The notes: generated from the sequence alone by a model not told the origin. Positions 21,777-33,481 are shown, counted from the stretch's first letter. The stretch is 64,000 nucleotides of DNA from Microglena sp. YARC (GCA_022414725.1 CM039463.1:79174742-79238741); one strand, 5' to 3'. Numbers and translations are program-made.

Positions 21777-22594
21777 TGGCGCCCATTGTTGTCAAAACTC
21801 AATTAATATACATCAGCTCACAATACAGAACATCTGGGACACCAGATAACTTCACAACAAGTCTACCTGCAGGGATCTTACATAACGAATTCGGTGGTCG
21901 TACTGAAATAACCGTTACGGATTTAATAATCAATAGATGTTTCTATAGTATTAGGGCGAGTAACAATGACTTCAGTGTTGTTAATAATGGGACAAAGACA
22001 TCCGTTAGAATCCCTGTTGGAAACTACGACCTGGATCAATGGTTAGCAACACTTAACACTTTACTACCAGGCTGGACCATTAGCCACAATGAGATCAATG
22101 GATTATGCACTTATAACACACCTGGTCCAAATTATGGGTTTGAAATTCAAAAGATAAAAGTTCAATATTTATTTGGGTTCCTCCCACATGATAAGCCAAT
22201 TGGATCACAGATTATTAGTTCTTCCCCATTGCGTCTGAACCTAGAAAGTTTTCTGACAATTCATCATAACCTCCCAAAGGTAACTAACTCGGCTGTGAAT
22301 AATTTCCGTCAAACCAATGCACAGGAATCAGATGTATTAATAAGGGTTCCGGTTAACGTCCCTAGTTTTGCCAACATCATTTATCAAAATGTGAATGACG
22401 ATTTTAGCTTCTACACCAGTGCGTCTCACGTGTCAGAACTGGAATTATCAATCAAGGATGAACACAAAGACGAGATAGGACCTTTTCCCTACGACTGGAG
22501 CATTACTTTGAGGATAGATTATGAATCCAAAAACGATCCTATAGAATCGATTTTACATTACATTACATTACATTACATGTTAAAGTCTACTTGA
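21776..22594 (+). CDS. Minor capsid (penton-type) protein of PLV
   Basis: Intact 272-codon frame beginning with ATG overlapping the previous stop. The N-terminal IYISSQYRTSGTPDNFTTSL followed by ITVTDLIINRCFYSI and RIPVGNYDLDQWLATLNTLL is a recognisable signature of the minor capsid/penton proteins of PLVs, adintoviruses and virophage-like elements. The C-terminal YDWSITLRIDYES matches their final beta strand. It would occupy capsid vertices next to the major capsid protein. The last codons run into a CATTA pentanucleotide repeat (22,555-22,577), so the true C-terminus may have been altered. Clear start and no internal break make it one of the best-preserved genes here. Confidence 0.75.
   Translation: MAPIVVKTQLIYISSQYRTSGTPDNFTTSLPAGILHNEFGGRTEITVTDLIINRCFYSIRASNNDFSVVNNGTKTSVRIPVGNYDLDQWLATLNTLLPGWTISHNEINGLCTYNTPGPNYGFEIQKIKVQYLFGFLPHDKPIGSQIISSSPLRLNLESFLTIHHNLPKVTNSAVNNFRQTNAQESDVLIRVPVNVPSFANIIYQNVNDDFSFYTSASHVSELELSIKDEHKDEIGPFPYDWSITLRIDYESKNDPIESILHYITLHYMLKST
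22553..22577. repeat. CATTA pentanucleotide repeat
   Basis: About four to five copies of ACATT/CATTA at the 3' end of the minor capsid gene, encoding HYITLHYM-type residues. Confidence 0.85.
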
Positions 22595-22599
22595 CACCG

Positions 22600-22832
22600 C
22601 GAGGGTGTATGAGACTCTGTGCTTTAAACAAAAAGAAAAAGCACCCACAAAGCAAAAAAACCCATTACATCAGGGGTGTGTCGAGGACAAACAAACCAAA
22701 CTCCCAACCACCGTTTTGGTGGCGTAGGTATTAAAACCCTTAGAGCAGGACCCAGATCTCAACCACTTACAGTGGCGGAGGTAAGAAGCTAACAAATGAG
22801 AAGTCTCAAGAAGAAAAAAAAGGGATAATAAA
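22600..22832. other. Spacer with short hairpins, no gene seen
   Basis: It contains a small inverted repeat ACACCGCGAGGGTGT just after the minor capsid stop and ACCACCGTTTTGGTGGC near 22,710. They could act in 3'-end formation of convergent transcripts, but this is a guess. Confidence 0.35.
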
Positions 22833-23063
22833 TTACGGTGCCACTAAGCAGTCCAGGGCTTCCTGTCTTGCTCTTCTACAAGTAGAAAGATAGTCGGCTA
22901 GGTTGCTCCAAAAAGACTTAGTGCCATTTCCATTCATAAAGGTTCTGAATGTGGAATCGCAGAATTCCACATTCCATACGGTTAAGTCGGTATCCTCATG
23001 GACATGCCTATAAATATCTGTAAACAGATTCTGGTAGCGGAGGCGAATATCATTATAAAAATA
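22833..23063 (-). CDS. Unrecognised minus-strand frame without ATG
   Basis: Seventy-six codons open from just after a TGA (23,064-23,066) to TAA at 22,833-22,835. Composition looks protein-like: YQNLFTDIYRHVHEDTDLTV, CDSTFRTFMNGNGTKSFWSN and CRRARQEALDCLVAP. A run of eight T (A on the minus strand) directly upstream could hide a frameshift joining it to the frame at 22,982-23,173. An 11-bp-stem hairpin (22,947-22,974) lies inside. It is convergent with the minor capsid gene. No family is recognised. Confidence 0.35.
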   Translation of the reverse strand, partial: YFYNDIRLRYQNLFTDIYRHVHEDTDLTVWNVEFCDSTFRTFMNGNGTKSFWSNLADYLSTCRRARQEALDCLVAP

Positions 23064-23154
23064 TCAATTTTTTTTAGTTTATCAATTTTGAAAAACCTAA
23101 ACGATAAAATTACCTTACTTGCACTGAAATAAATATCCAGGGCTATTATATAAT

Positions 23155-23460
23155 ATGGGCATCTTTGATTCAATCAAATGGAGTTGGACGCGCAATTGGC
23201 TCATTTGGAAACGTAGTGAGAAGGGTAGCTGATTTTGGGGGCAATGTAGCCCGGAAGGTAGGTCAATTCTCTATACAGCTGTCTAACGGCATATAGCGGT
23301 ATAAGCGGACATGTTGGGACAAGGAGGCGGTAGCAGACCGGGATCAGAAGTGTAGGAAAGCGCGTTACATGGTTTTTCAACCGGAAGCAGAGAAAAATCC
23401 TGTCTAAAGCTAGCGGAATCGGGAGAGTAGCTCAGGGAATAGGCAAAGTCATGATGTAGC
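23155..23460 (+). pseudogene. Glycine-rich amphipathic (pVI/pX-like) small virion protein remnant
   Basis: ATG at 23,155 starts MGIFDSI. One frame over, from 23,174 to TAG at 23,294-23,296, the sequence reads GVGRAIGSFGNVVRRVADF and then GGNVARKVGQFS, a repeating glycine/valine/arginine pattern. A further block near 23,410-23,455 reads SGIGRVAQGIGKVM. Short proteins with such repeats occur in PLVs, Polintons and adintoviruses and are compared with adenovirus pVI or pX, which act on membranes or condense DNA. Identification is by composition and gene context. At least two frame breaks make this copy non-functional as written, unless they are consensus errors. Confidence 0.55.
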
Positions 23461-23494
23461 GGGGTTCCGCTAACCAACAGTCAGTCGCTTCGCT

Positions 23495-23545
23495 CATGAC
23501 TTCCTCTTGACTTCCTCTTGAACTTCCTCTTGACTTCCTCCATTC
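23495..23545. repeat. Short GACTTCCTCTT tandem repeat
   Basis: Four imperfect 11-12-bp copies of ACTTCCTCTTG lie just after the last viral fragment. This may be the approximate right edge of recognisable viral sequence; I saw no terminal inverted repeat. Confidence 0.75.
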
Positions 23546-24190
23546 CTCCTCCTGCGAAGTAGCGGGGGGCGGAACGGTAACCGGTATATTCAGTCGCATC
23601 CTGCGCGGAGAGTAGAAAGGTGTAACAAAGTGTAATGAATCGTATTTTGTTCGTATTTTGTCGTATTAACAAATAATTTCGACGAGTTGCAGGCAGCAAA
23701 CGGCGAGACTGTATTCGTCTGCAGGCACAGTAAAACCTCCCTTGGAAAGAGTGCAGTCTACAACCATGCTCAACCCAAGAAGTGCCAATTCGCAGGTCTA
23801 CGTCAAGCGCTACTGGAGGAGCACTAAGTGCTGAAGGTGAAGATCCCGTGCTGGTGGGCTTGGGACTGGGGAAGGGGGGCGAAGGGAACGGGAATGGTGG
23901 TGGTGGAGGGGGGGGAGGCTGTGGTGGGTTGGGGGAGGCTGGGGTCGCTGGGGGGAGATGGAATCTGTGGGTGGGTGGGGGCAGAAAGGGCAGCTGTGGA
24001 GGCTGAGTGGTGCTGGGAGCAGCATTGGTGGTGCTGGAAGTTTTCGGGTGGTGCAGGCGGCAGAAAGGTGGCACATATTTGGCTGCCTGGAGCATTCGAC
24101 ATCCAACTGCAGGGGAAAAGGAGGGAGGGGGGGGGGAGGGGGGGGGGGGGGGGACTCTAGAGAGATCTCTGGTAGCAACCACATACCAGT
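23546..24190. other. G-rich spacer with proline-rich shadow frames
   Basis: G-rich on the plus strand (runs near 23,905-23,920 and 24,120-24,153), so all minus frames are proline-rich. Near 24,067-24,120 a plus frame reads HIFGCLEHSTSNCRGK, which resembles a retroelement zinc knuckle lacking two cysteines. No gene is called. Confidence 0.4.
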
Positions 24191-24762
24191 TTAAAACTCA
24201 CGACCTCCTGATTTCACAGCCCCGGCGCAATACAGCCAACTCGCTCGCAACATAGAGACATGTTGCGTGACCTGCCTCTCCACTGACAAATATCTCCCCC
24301 AACCCACCTATCTGCTGCAACACCCACGAGCACGCACGCACAAAAATCTCATCTGCACCCCCCGCACATACAGGCAGCTTTGGTCGCCTTACTCTTTCAT
24401 ATGCATTCCCCTCCACCACAAACACACTACCCACCTCACATACATACGCACACTACCATGCACTCCTCAGCTAAACGCCACACCGCAGATATCCTGCATG
24501 ACCTGCATCTCTACTGCCCCCCACCCCTTCCCCCTAAAAATAATCCCCACACATTCCCATGTGCTCTTTACCTCACCAACACCCCACACCACATAAACAC
24601 ATATTGTTGAGACCCACCTTCCTATCACATCCACCCTCGTCTGTCCTCTCTCGCCCACCCCCCACACACCCAAAGATCACCACCATGCATAAACACACGC
24701 AAATACTGTTTTGACCCACAATAACATTCATCCCCCCCCCCCCACACACACACACACACACC

Positions 24763-24793
<31 letters not shown>

Positions 24794-24957
24794 AACCACC
24801 ACCACCACTACCACCACCACCACCAGATGCAGACACACCCCTACACGCCCAACCACCACCCGGGGGCCACCAACTGCACACAAACGCACACGCAAATAAC
24901 TCTGTGACTTCCCCCCCCCCCCCCCCCCCCCCTCCTCCCCAACTCCAACCCCACCCA
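24190..24957. repeat. CA-rich simple-sequence region ending in poly-C
   Basis: C/A-rich DNA with a (CA)n tract at about 24,745-24,800, CCA repeats near 24,800-24,825 and 22 C at 24,911-24,932 next to the satellite. Reading frames here are low complexity and not genes. Confidence 0.7.
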
Positions 24958-27900
24958 GTTATGTGTTCATGCTGCAGGCAGATGCCTAGTCTGGCAATCT
25001 GCAGAGTTGAAGTGCTGTGTTAATATTGCAGGTGTGGCAATCGATATGAAGAGCAGCTCCAGCTCTTCCTCTCTGTCAATTGCAGGCGCCAACCTTTGTA
25101 TATTATATGTACAGCAGCCAATCTAGTGAATCCTGTGATACATACAAGATTCTAGCTGAATTAGTTGTGTGCTTATGTTGCAGGTAGCTGTCTAGTCTGG
25201 CCGATCTGCAGAGTTTGAGTGATATGTTTAGATGCAGGCATGGCAGACAATATGTAGAGCAGCTCCAGCTTGTAATGGTCCTGTCCATTGCAGGCACCAA
25301 CCTTTTTTTAGATTATATGTACAGGTGCTAATCTAGTAATGTACAATACGTACTGCATTCTAACTGAATTTAGTTATGTGTTCATGTGGCTGGGCAATCT
25401 GCTAAGACTTGCAATCTGCAAGAGTTGAAGTGTTGTGTTTAGAATTTCAGGCGTGGCAGACAATATGTTCCCGCAGCTCCAGCTCGTATGGTCTGTCCAT
25501 TGCAAGGCGCAACCTTTTTAGATTATATGTACAGCTGCTAGGCAGCTGCTTGTCCAGTGGCCTGCTATATGCACTGTAGACGACCAGCTGAACTAGTCAC
25601 ATCGTGCTCAATATTCAGGCATCTGCTAGTCTGGTGATCTGAAGAGTTGAAGTGTTTGTGTTTAGATTGCAGGCGTGGCAGACAATATGTACAGCAGCTC
25701 CAGCTCCGGATGGTCTGTCCCATTGCAGGCACCAACATTTTGTATATTATATGTACAGCTGCTAGGCAGCTGCTATTTCAGTGGCCTGCTATATGCACTG
25801 TAGACGACCAGCTGAACTAGTCATAGTGCTCATATTGCACGCATCTGCCTAGTCTGGTGATCTGCAGAGTTGAAGTGTTGTGTTTAGATTGCAGGCTTGG
25901 CAGACAATATGTACAGCAGCTCCCCCAAAGGCCCCCTGGTCCAGTTGGCGCTAACTACACTCTGCCTAGATCTGGTGCTCATGAAGACCTGAAGTGATTG
26001 CAGGCGCCACCGTCCCCACTGCTCGCACCTTCCAGCACTCGGCCAATATCACATCTATTGCTGCTGCTCAGCTGCTTGTACATGGCCTGCTATATGCACT
26101 GTAAGACAGTGCTAGTCATGTGCGTATCAGCATCTGCCAGTAACTAAAAGTCATGTTCTCATATTTGCAGCATCTGCCTACTGAAGACTTGAAGTGTTTT
26201 TGTGTTTAGATTGCAGGCGTGGCACAATATGTACGTGCAGCTCCAGCTCGAATGGTCTGTCCATTGCAGCACCAACCTTTTGTATATTTATGTGACAGCT
26301 GCTGGCAGCTGCTTGTCCAGTGGCCAGCTATATGCACTGTAGACAACCAGCTGAACTAGTTCATGTGCTCATATTGCAAGGCATCTGCCTAGTCTGGTGA
26401 TCTGCAGAGTTGAAGTGTTGTGTTTAGATTGCAGGCGTGGCAGACAATATGTAACAGCAGCTCCAGCTCGAATGTTTGTCCATTGCAGGCGCCAACCTTT
26501 TTTATATTATATGTACAGCTGCTAGGCAGCTGCTTGTCCAGTGTCCTGCTATATGCACTGTAGACGACCAGCTGAACTAGTCAATGTGATCATATTGCAA
26601 GCATCTGCCTAGTCTGGTATCTGATTAGACTTGAAGTGTTGTGTTTAGATTGCTGGCGTGGCAGACAATATGTACAGCAGCTCCAGCTCGGTATGGTCTG
26701 TCCATTGCAGGCACCAACCTTTTTGTATATTATATGTACAGCTGCTTAGGCAGCTGCTAGTCCAGTGGCCAGCATATATGCACTGTAGACGACCAGCTGA
26801 ACTAGTCACTTGCAGCGCATCATATTGCAGGTTGTGTTTAGATTGCATCTGCAGCTAATCTGATTGCAAGCGCCAACCTTTTTAGATTTGCAGAGTAGCA
26901 GCTGAAGTGTTGTGTAGACGACCAGAACTTAGAACTTGCAGGCGTGGCTGGTGAGACAATGTTGTCATGTACAGCGCTGGCAGCTATGATACCAGCTCGA
27001 ATGGTCTGTCCATTGCAGGCACCAACCTTTTGTATATTTATATTTACAGCTGCTTGGCAGCTGCTTGTCCAGTGGCCAGCTATATGCACTGTAGACAACC
27101 AGCTGAACTAGTCATGTGCTCATATTGCAAGGCATCTGCTAGTCTGGTTGATCTGAAGACCTTGAAGTGTTGTGTTTAGATTGCAGGCGTGCAGACAATA
27201 TGTACAGCAGCTCCAGCTCGAATGGTCTGTCCATTGCAGGCGCCAACCTTTTTATGATTATATGTACAGCTGCTAGGCAGCTGCTAGTCAGTGGCCTGCT
27301 ATATGCACTGTAGACGACCAGCTGAACTAGTCACTTGATCATATTGCAAGGCATCTGCCTAGTCTGGTGATCTGAAGACTTGACGCAGTGTTGTGTTTAG
27401 ATTGCAGGCGTGGCAGACAATATGTAACAGCAGCTTTCCAGCTCAATGGTCTGTCCATTGCAGGCACCAACCTTTTTTGTATATTATATGTACAGCTGCT
27501 AGGCAGCTTGCTATTTCTCAGTGGCCAGCTATATTGCACTGTAGACAACCAGCTGAACTAAGTCATGTGCTCATATTGCAGGCATCTGCCTAGTCTGGTG
27601 ATCTGAAGACTTGAAGTGTTGTGTGTTAGATTGCAGGCGTGGCAGACAATATGTACAGCAGCTCCAGCTCGAAATGTTCTGTCCATTGCAGGCGCCAACC
27701 TTTTTTATATTATATGTACAGCTGCTAGCAGCTGCTTGTCCAGTGTCCTGCTATATGCACTGTAGACACCAGCTGAACTAGTCATGTGATCATATTGCAG
27801 GCATTCTGCCTAGTCTGGTGATCTGAAGACTTGAAGTGTTGTGTTTAGATTGCTGGAGCGTGGCAGACAATATGTACAGACAGCTCCAGCTCGGAATGGT

Positions 27901-30880
27901 CTGTCCATTGCATGGCACCAACCTTTTGTATATTATATGTACAGCTGCTGCTAGGCAGCTGCTATAGTTCCAGCTGTGATATGATTCAGTAGACATCTGC
28001 CCTGAACTAGTCACGTGCATAAATCATATTGCATATTCAGGGCATCTGCCTAGTCTGCAGAGTTGAAGTGTCTTGTTTAGATTGCAGGGCGTGGCAGACA
28101 ATATGTACAGCAGCTCCAGCTCGAAATGGTACCGTCTTGTCCATTGCAGGCACCAACCTTTGATATGATATGTACAGCTGCTAGGCAGCTGCTGCTTCAG
28201 TCAGCACCTGCTATTGCACTGTAGACGACCAGCTGAAACTAGTCACATTGCTCATATTGCAGCACTTGCCTAGTGCTGGTAATCTGCAGAAGTAGTTTGA
28301 AGTGGTTGTGTTTATTTTCAGTGGCCAGACAATCCAATATGCTACAGCAGCTCCAGCTCGAATGGTCTGTCATTGCATTGGCGCCATTTTTTAGATTATA
28401 TGTTACAGCTGCTAGGGCAGGCTGCTAGTCTGGCCTGCTTGGGTATGAACTAGTTTCATAAGGCATCTTGCCTAGTCTGGTGATCTGAAGACTTCACAGT
28501 GTTGTGTTTAGATTGCAAGGCGTGGCAGACCAATATTGTAACAGCAGCGAGGATGGTGCACAGACCAACCTGTAATTATATGTACAGCTGCGCTAGCACT
28601 GCGTGGCCTGGTCAAACCAGCTGAGACTCACTAGTCCATGTGCATATTGCACGCATCTGCCTAGTCTGGTGATCTGCAGAGTTGAAGTGTTGTGTTTAGA
28701 TTGCAGGCGTGGCAGACAATATGTACAGCAACAGCTCTCCAGCTCGAATGGTCTGTCCATTGCAGGCGCCAACCTTTTTAGATTATAGTACAGCTGCTAG
28801 CAGCTGCTTGTCCAGTGCCTGCTATATGCCACTGTAGACGACCAGCTGAACTAGTCACGTGCTCATATTCAGGCATCTGCCTAGTCTGGTGATCTGAAGA
28901 CTTGAAGTGTTGTGTTTAGATTGCAGGCGCAACGTGGGCAGACAATTATGTACAGCAGCTCCAGCTCGAATGGTCTGTCCATTGCAGGCACCAACCTTTT
29001 GTATATTATATGTACAGCTGCTAGGCGCTGCTTGTCCAGTGGCCAGCTATATGCACTGTAGACACCAGCTGAACTAGTCATGTGCTATATTGCAGCATCT
29101 GCCTAGTCTGTGGTAATCTGCAGAGTTGAAGTGTTGTGTTTAGATTGCAGGGCGTGGCAGACAATATGTACAGCAGGTCCAGCTCGAATGGTCTGTCCAT
29201 TGCAGGCGCCAACCTTTTTAGATTATATGTACAGCTGCTAGGCAGCTGCTAGTCCAGTGGCCTGCTATATGCACTGTAGACGACCAGCTGAACTAGTCAT
29301 GTGCTCATATTCAGGCATCTGCCTAGTCTGGTGATCTGAAGACTTGAAGTGTTGTGTTTAGATTGCAGGCGTGGCAGACAAATATGTACAGCAGCTCCAG
29401 CTCGAATGGTCTGTCCATTGCAGGCACCAACCTTTTTATATTATATGTACAGCTGCTAGGCAGCTGCTTGTCCAGTGGCCAGCTATATGCCATGGTAGAC
29501 GACCAGCAACCAGTGAACTAGTCATGTGCTCATATTGCAGCATCTGCCTAGTCTGGTGATGCAGGTTGAAGTGTTTGTGTTTAGATTGCAGGCGTGGCAG
29601 ACAAATATGTAAGCAGCTCTCAGCTCGAAATGGTCTGTCATTTGCGGCGAACCTTTTTAGATATAATGTACAAGCTGCTGGCAGGCCTGCTATCGCGTTG
29701 GCCTTGCTATATTGGCACTGGAGACGACAGTGAACTTCACAGTGCTCATAATTCAGGATTGCTAGTCTGGTGATCTGAAGACTTGAAGTGTTGTGTTTAG
29801 ATTGCAGGCGTGGCAGACAATATGTACAGCAGCTCCAGCTCGAATGTCTGTCATTGCAGGCACCAACCTTTTGTATATTATATGTACAGCTGCTAGGCAG
29901 CTGCTTGTCCAGTGGCCAGTATATGCACTGTAGACAACCAGCTGAAATAGTCATGTGCTCATATTGCAGGCATCTGCCTAGTCTGGTGATCTGCAGAGTT
30001 GAAGTGTTGTGTTTATATTGCAGGCGTGCAGACAATATGTACAAAAGGCAGCTCCAGCGTCGGAATGTTCTGTCAATTGCAGGCGCCAACCTTTGTATAT
30101 TATTATGTACAGCTGCTAGGCAGCTGCTTGTCCAGTGTCCTGCTATATGCACTGTAGACAACCAGCTGAACTGTTCAGTGTGGTCATATTGCAGGCATCT
30201 GCCTAGTCTGTGATCTGAAGACTTGAAGTGTTGTGTTTAGATTGCTGGCGTGGGCAGACAATATGTACAGCAGCTCAGCTCGGATGGTCTGTCCATTGCA
30301 GGCGCCAACCTTTTTATATTATATGTACAGCTGCTCAGGCAGCTGCTAGTCCAGTGGCCTGCTATATGCACTGTATGAACGACCAGCTGAACTAGTCACT
30401 TGCTCATATTGCAGGCATCTGCCCTAGTCTGGTGATCTGCAAGAGTTGAAGTGTTGTGTTTAGATTGCAGGCGTGGCAGACAATATGTACAGCAGCTCCA
30501 GCTCGAATGGTCTGTCCATTGCAGGCGCCCAACCTTTTTAGATTATATGTACAGCTGCTAGGCAGCTGCTTGTCCAGTGGCCTGGTATATGCTTACTTTA
30601 GACAACCAGCTGAGCTAGTCATGTGTTCAAATTGCAGGCATCTGCCTAGTCTGGTGATCTGAAGACTTGAAGTGTTGTGTTTAGATTGCAGGCGTGGCAA
30701 ACAATTATTGTACAGCAGCTCCAGCTCGAATGGTCTGTCCATTGCAGGCGCCAACCTTTTGTATATTATATGTACAGCTGTGCTAGGCAGCTGCTAGTCC
30801 AGTGAGCCTGCTATATGTACTAGTAAGATTGACGCAGCTGAAACTAGTCATATTGCAGGCATGCTGCCTAGTCTGATGAC
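24958..30880. repeat. Satellite family B array (right arm)
   Basis: Roughly 25-28 tandem units of about 220 bp in the opposite orientation to 10,440-11,900. Typical words are TTAGATTGCAGGCGTGGCAG, CAATATGTACAGCAGCTCCA, ATGGTCTGTCCATTGCAGGC, GCTGCTAGGCAGCTGCTTGT, CACTGTAGACGACCAGCTGA and CATATTGCAGGCATCTGCCT. Units carry many one-base indels, and a few (25,930-26,200; 26,820-26,990; 28,390-28,620) are scrambled, consistent with assembly from noisy reads. Confidence 0.9.
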
Positions 30881-30884
30881 TTTG

Positions 30885-31650
30885 CAGAGTTGAATCTGCC
30901 CAGCCTGGCGCTCAGCTATTTGTACAGCAGTCCAGCTGAATCAAGCGGCGTGTTCAAGGTATTGCAGGCCGCTGCCTTTCCAGTCTAGTGATCTGTAGAG
31001 TTGAAGTGTTGTATTTAGATTGCAGTCGTGGCCAACGATATGTAGAGCGTCTCCCGCGCTTACAAGCCTGTGCCTTGCAGGCACCCCCCTGATGAGATGA
31101 TCTGTGGAGCTGCAGGCAGCTGCCCAGCCTGGCGCTCAGCTATTTATAGCAATCGCTGAATTTGTGCGGCGTGTTCATATTGCAGGCTGCTGCCTTTCCA
31201 TTCTAGTGCTCTGTAGAGTTGAAGTGTTGTATTTAGATTGCAGGCGTGGCCAACAATATGTAGAGCGTCTCCTGCGCTTACAGCCTGTGCCTTGCAGGCA
31301 CCCCCCTGATGAGATGATCTGTGGAGCTGCCAGGCAGCTGCCAGCCTGGCGCTCAGCCTATTTGTATAGCAGTCCAGCTGAATTTGCGGGTGTTCATATT
31401 GCAGGCTGCTGCCTTTCATTCTAGTGATCTGTAGAGTTGAAGTGTTGTATTTAGATTGCAGGCGTGGCCAACGATATGTAGAGCGTCTCCCGCGCTTACA
31501 GCCTGTGCCTTGGAGGCACCCCTGATGAGATGATCTGTGGAGTGCCAGGCAGCTGCCCAGCCTGGCGCTCAGCTATTTGTATAGCAGTCAGCTGGATTTG
31601 CGGGGTGTTCATATTGCAGGCTGCTTGCCTTTCCATTCTGGTGATCTGTA
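30885..31650. repeat. Satellite family A array (right arm)
   Basis: About three and a half units of about 220 bp, inverted relative to the left-arm array, with TCTCCCGCGCTTACAGCCTG, GCCAGCCTGGCGCTCAG and AGGCTGCTGCCTTTCCA. It has fewer copies than the left arm's roughly six. Confidence 0.88.
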
Positions 31651-32214
31651 GAGTTGTTGTACTGTACCAGCCTTATGTATTGGCAAACGGTTTGGGAAAC
31701 GACCCTTCGCCAAACAGTACTAGGTATCCAGCTTAAGACCACTCCAAGTGGTTGGACTTTGCTAATGTACGTTTACCATGGTACCATTGTCTACTAAGCC
31801 CTAGCAAGTTAAATGTTCCTGATTTGAATTGCTATATGGTTTTATTTTAAGCAAGCTTAAGCAGACTACTTTGTGAGCTTGTACTTTACCTTGAATTTGT
31901 TACGTGTCTCCAGCCAGCAATTTGACTGGCTGGAGACTTGTATCGGTCTGCCTACTAGGCCCTAGAAGGTCTAGTGCTCCTGATTTAAATTGTCACATGG
32001 TTTTACAGCAAGCTTGGGTAGACTACTTGAGAACATGTAACAAGGTAATGTAACAAGAACATAAGACCCTTTGCTAACTGGATTCGGGTATGAGCTTGAG
32101 ACAGTCAAAGCCATAGGCCCCTTTGCCAAGTTTTGTTTTCCATGCTTTTCTGAGAACCCACTTTAAGGAAACGACATTTGCCAATACTTAATCTTGCCAA
32201 TATTAAGGCGCGTA
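31651..32214. other. Unique spacer between satellite A and the single A-type unit (right arm)
   Basis: Mirror of about 8,370-8,890. It contains the 32-nt hairpin at 31,906-31,937 and near-duplicate phrases such as GGTTTTA-AGCAAGCTT at about 31,838 and 32,001. No gene is seen. Confidence 0.5.
31906..31937. repeat. Perfect 12-bp-stem hairpin (right arm)
   Basis: GTCTCCAGCCAG, an 8-nt loop, then CTGGCTGGAGAC. Mirror of 8,635-8,666. Confidence 0.85.
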
Positions 32215-32480
32215 CGTATTAAGATTGCAGGTGTTTCGACGGAATGTTAGAACGTCGTCTCCCACGCTTATTGCCTATGCATTGCAGGCACCTCCCACAT
32301 GGGGATTATCTGTGTAGCTGCCAGGCAGCTGCTCAGCCCTGGCGCTCAGCTATTTGTAGCAGAAGTCCAGCTGAATTTGCGTCTTGTTCAGATTGCAAGC
32401 ACAGCTGTCTTTCCATTCTAGTGATCTCTCTGTAGAGTTGAAGTGTTGTATTTAGGATTGCAGGTGTGACCGACAATATG
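32215..32480. repeat. Single satellite-A-type unit (right arm)
   Basis: Mirror of 8,120-8,370: one isolated unit ending in TTGCAGGTGTGACCGACAAT. From here to about 33,480 there is no supported gene except the unrecognised frame at 33,079-33,287 (minus). Confidence 0.7.
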
Positions 32481-33481
32481 TTGGCTTGGCGTCACAAACT
32501 GTCAGTGTAATCGGATCAGGTCAAACCCTTTCACGCTACGTAGCAAGTCCCCTTGGAAACTGCAAAGGAGACACACAGTATTATATTTTTTCTACAGTTA
32601 GGAGAGGGTGCCAAAGCAAATCGCGGGAGTACAAGAATCTTCTTGTTTGATTTGAATTGTTAATAATGTTTCTGCCCACTATGTACGGCGATCGAATTAA
32701 AGAAGAGATACTTCACTTTCAAGTTTATAAGCTATGTATGCCAGGATGGACACGGGTAGTATAAACTATTGGGTTTGATTGTTACATGGATACTCACATT
32801 ATGTATTTTGGGTAGTCAACCGGAAGAAAAAAACGGAACTAACGTTGTTCCTATGGCAGATATAAGTAGTTTTTGTGAATTGGTTTACCACCCGACCTGA
32901 AGTACAGGGCTATGGGTTGCTTATAGTTGCTCGCCATCTTTGCAATGTTTAAAGACATAGAATCAGAAAGGTAAAAGACTGATGAAGAAGCTAAAAACTC
33001 AACCATTTGAATGATTAAGTTTAAACTTGTACTTTATTTCGTCTGCTTATTTTATTTAGTCTGATCCCTGGTTACATATTACACTGATATACTTGTAATT
33101 GGAAGATATACAAAGAGAAGCCATAGGAATAGCCATGTAACAATCCAAGCCAGTATGATGTACTGGCAGTTTTCGTCCCGGCATACTTGAATTGGCAGTG
33201 GGCGAACGGACCATTCAATCGAAACGACCAATGTGCCGTGATAACCCCATGTAACCCCCAACTGGCCTTTGGTCCTAACACATTCAAAATTGGGCGACAA
33301 ACACACGCTCCACTCAGTTGAGTGCGTCGATCGGCAGTTTTTCAATTCATCAGACTAGGTCAAACTTCCACGCCGATAGGCGCTTATTTCTTCCTTTCAT
33401 TCTTCCAATTCGTCTTTGATGATCAGTGAATCAACACCTGCAGACATATTCCTTCGTATGCTAACCTCTCAATTGGTTGAC

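Noticed and set aside
23481..24182. 233-codon proline-rich minus-strand frame
   Set aside because: Produced by G runs on the plus strand; overlapping open frames in all phases show it is compositional. The basic end comes from a short 11-bp repeat.
13089..24957. Terminal inverted repeats of the viral element
   Set aside because: I compared the visible edges by eye and found none; the left edge is hidden by the gap, so absence is not proven.
25000..30900. CRISPR-like array of regular repeats
   Set aside because: Units of about 220 bp are joined without unique spacers and contain internal duplication; this is a eukaryotic satellite.
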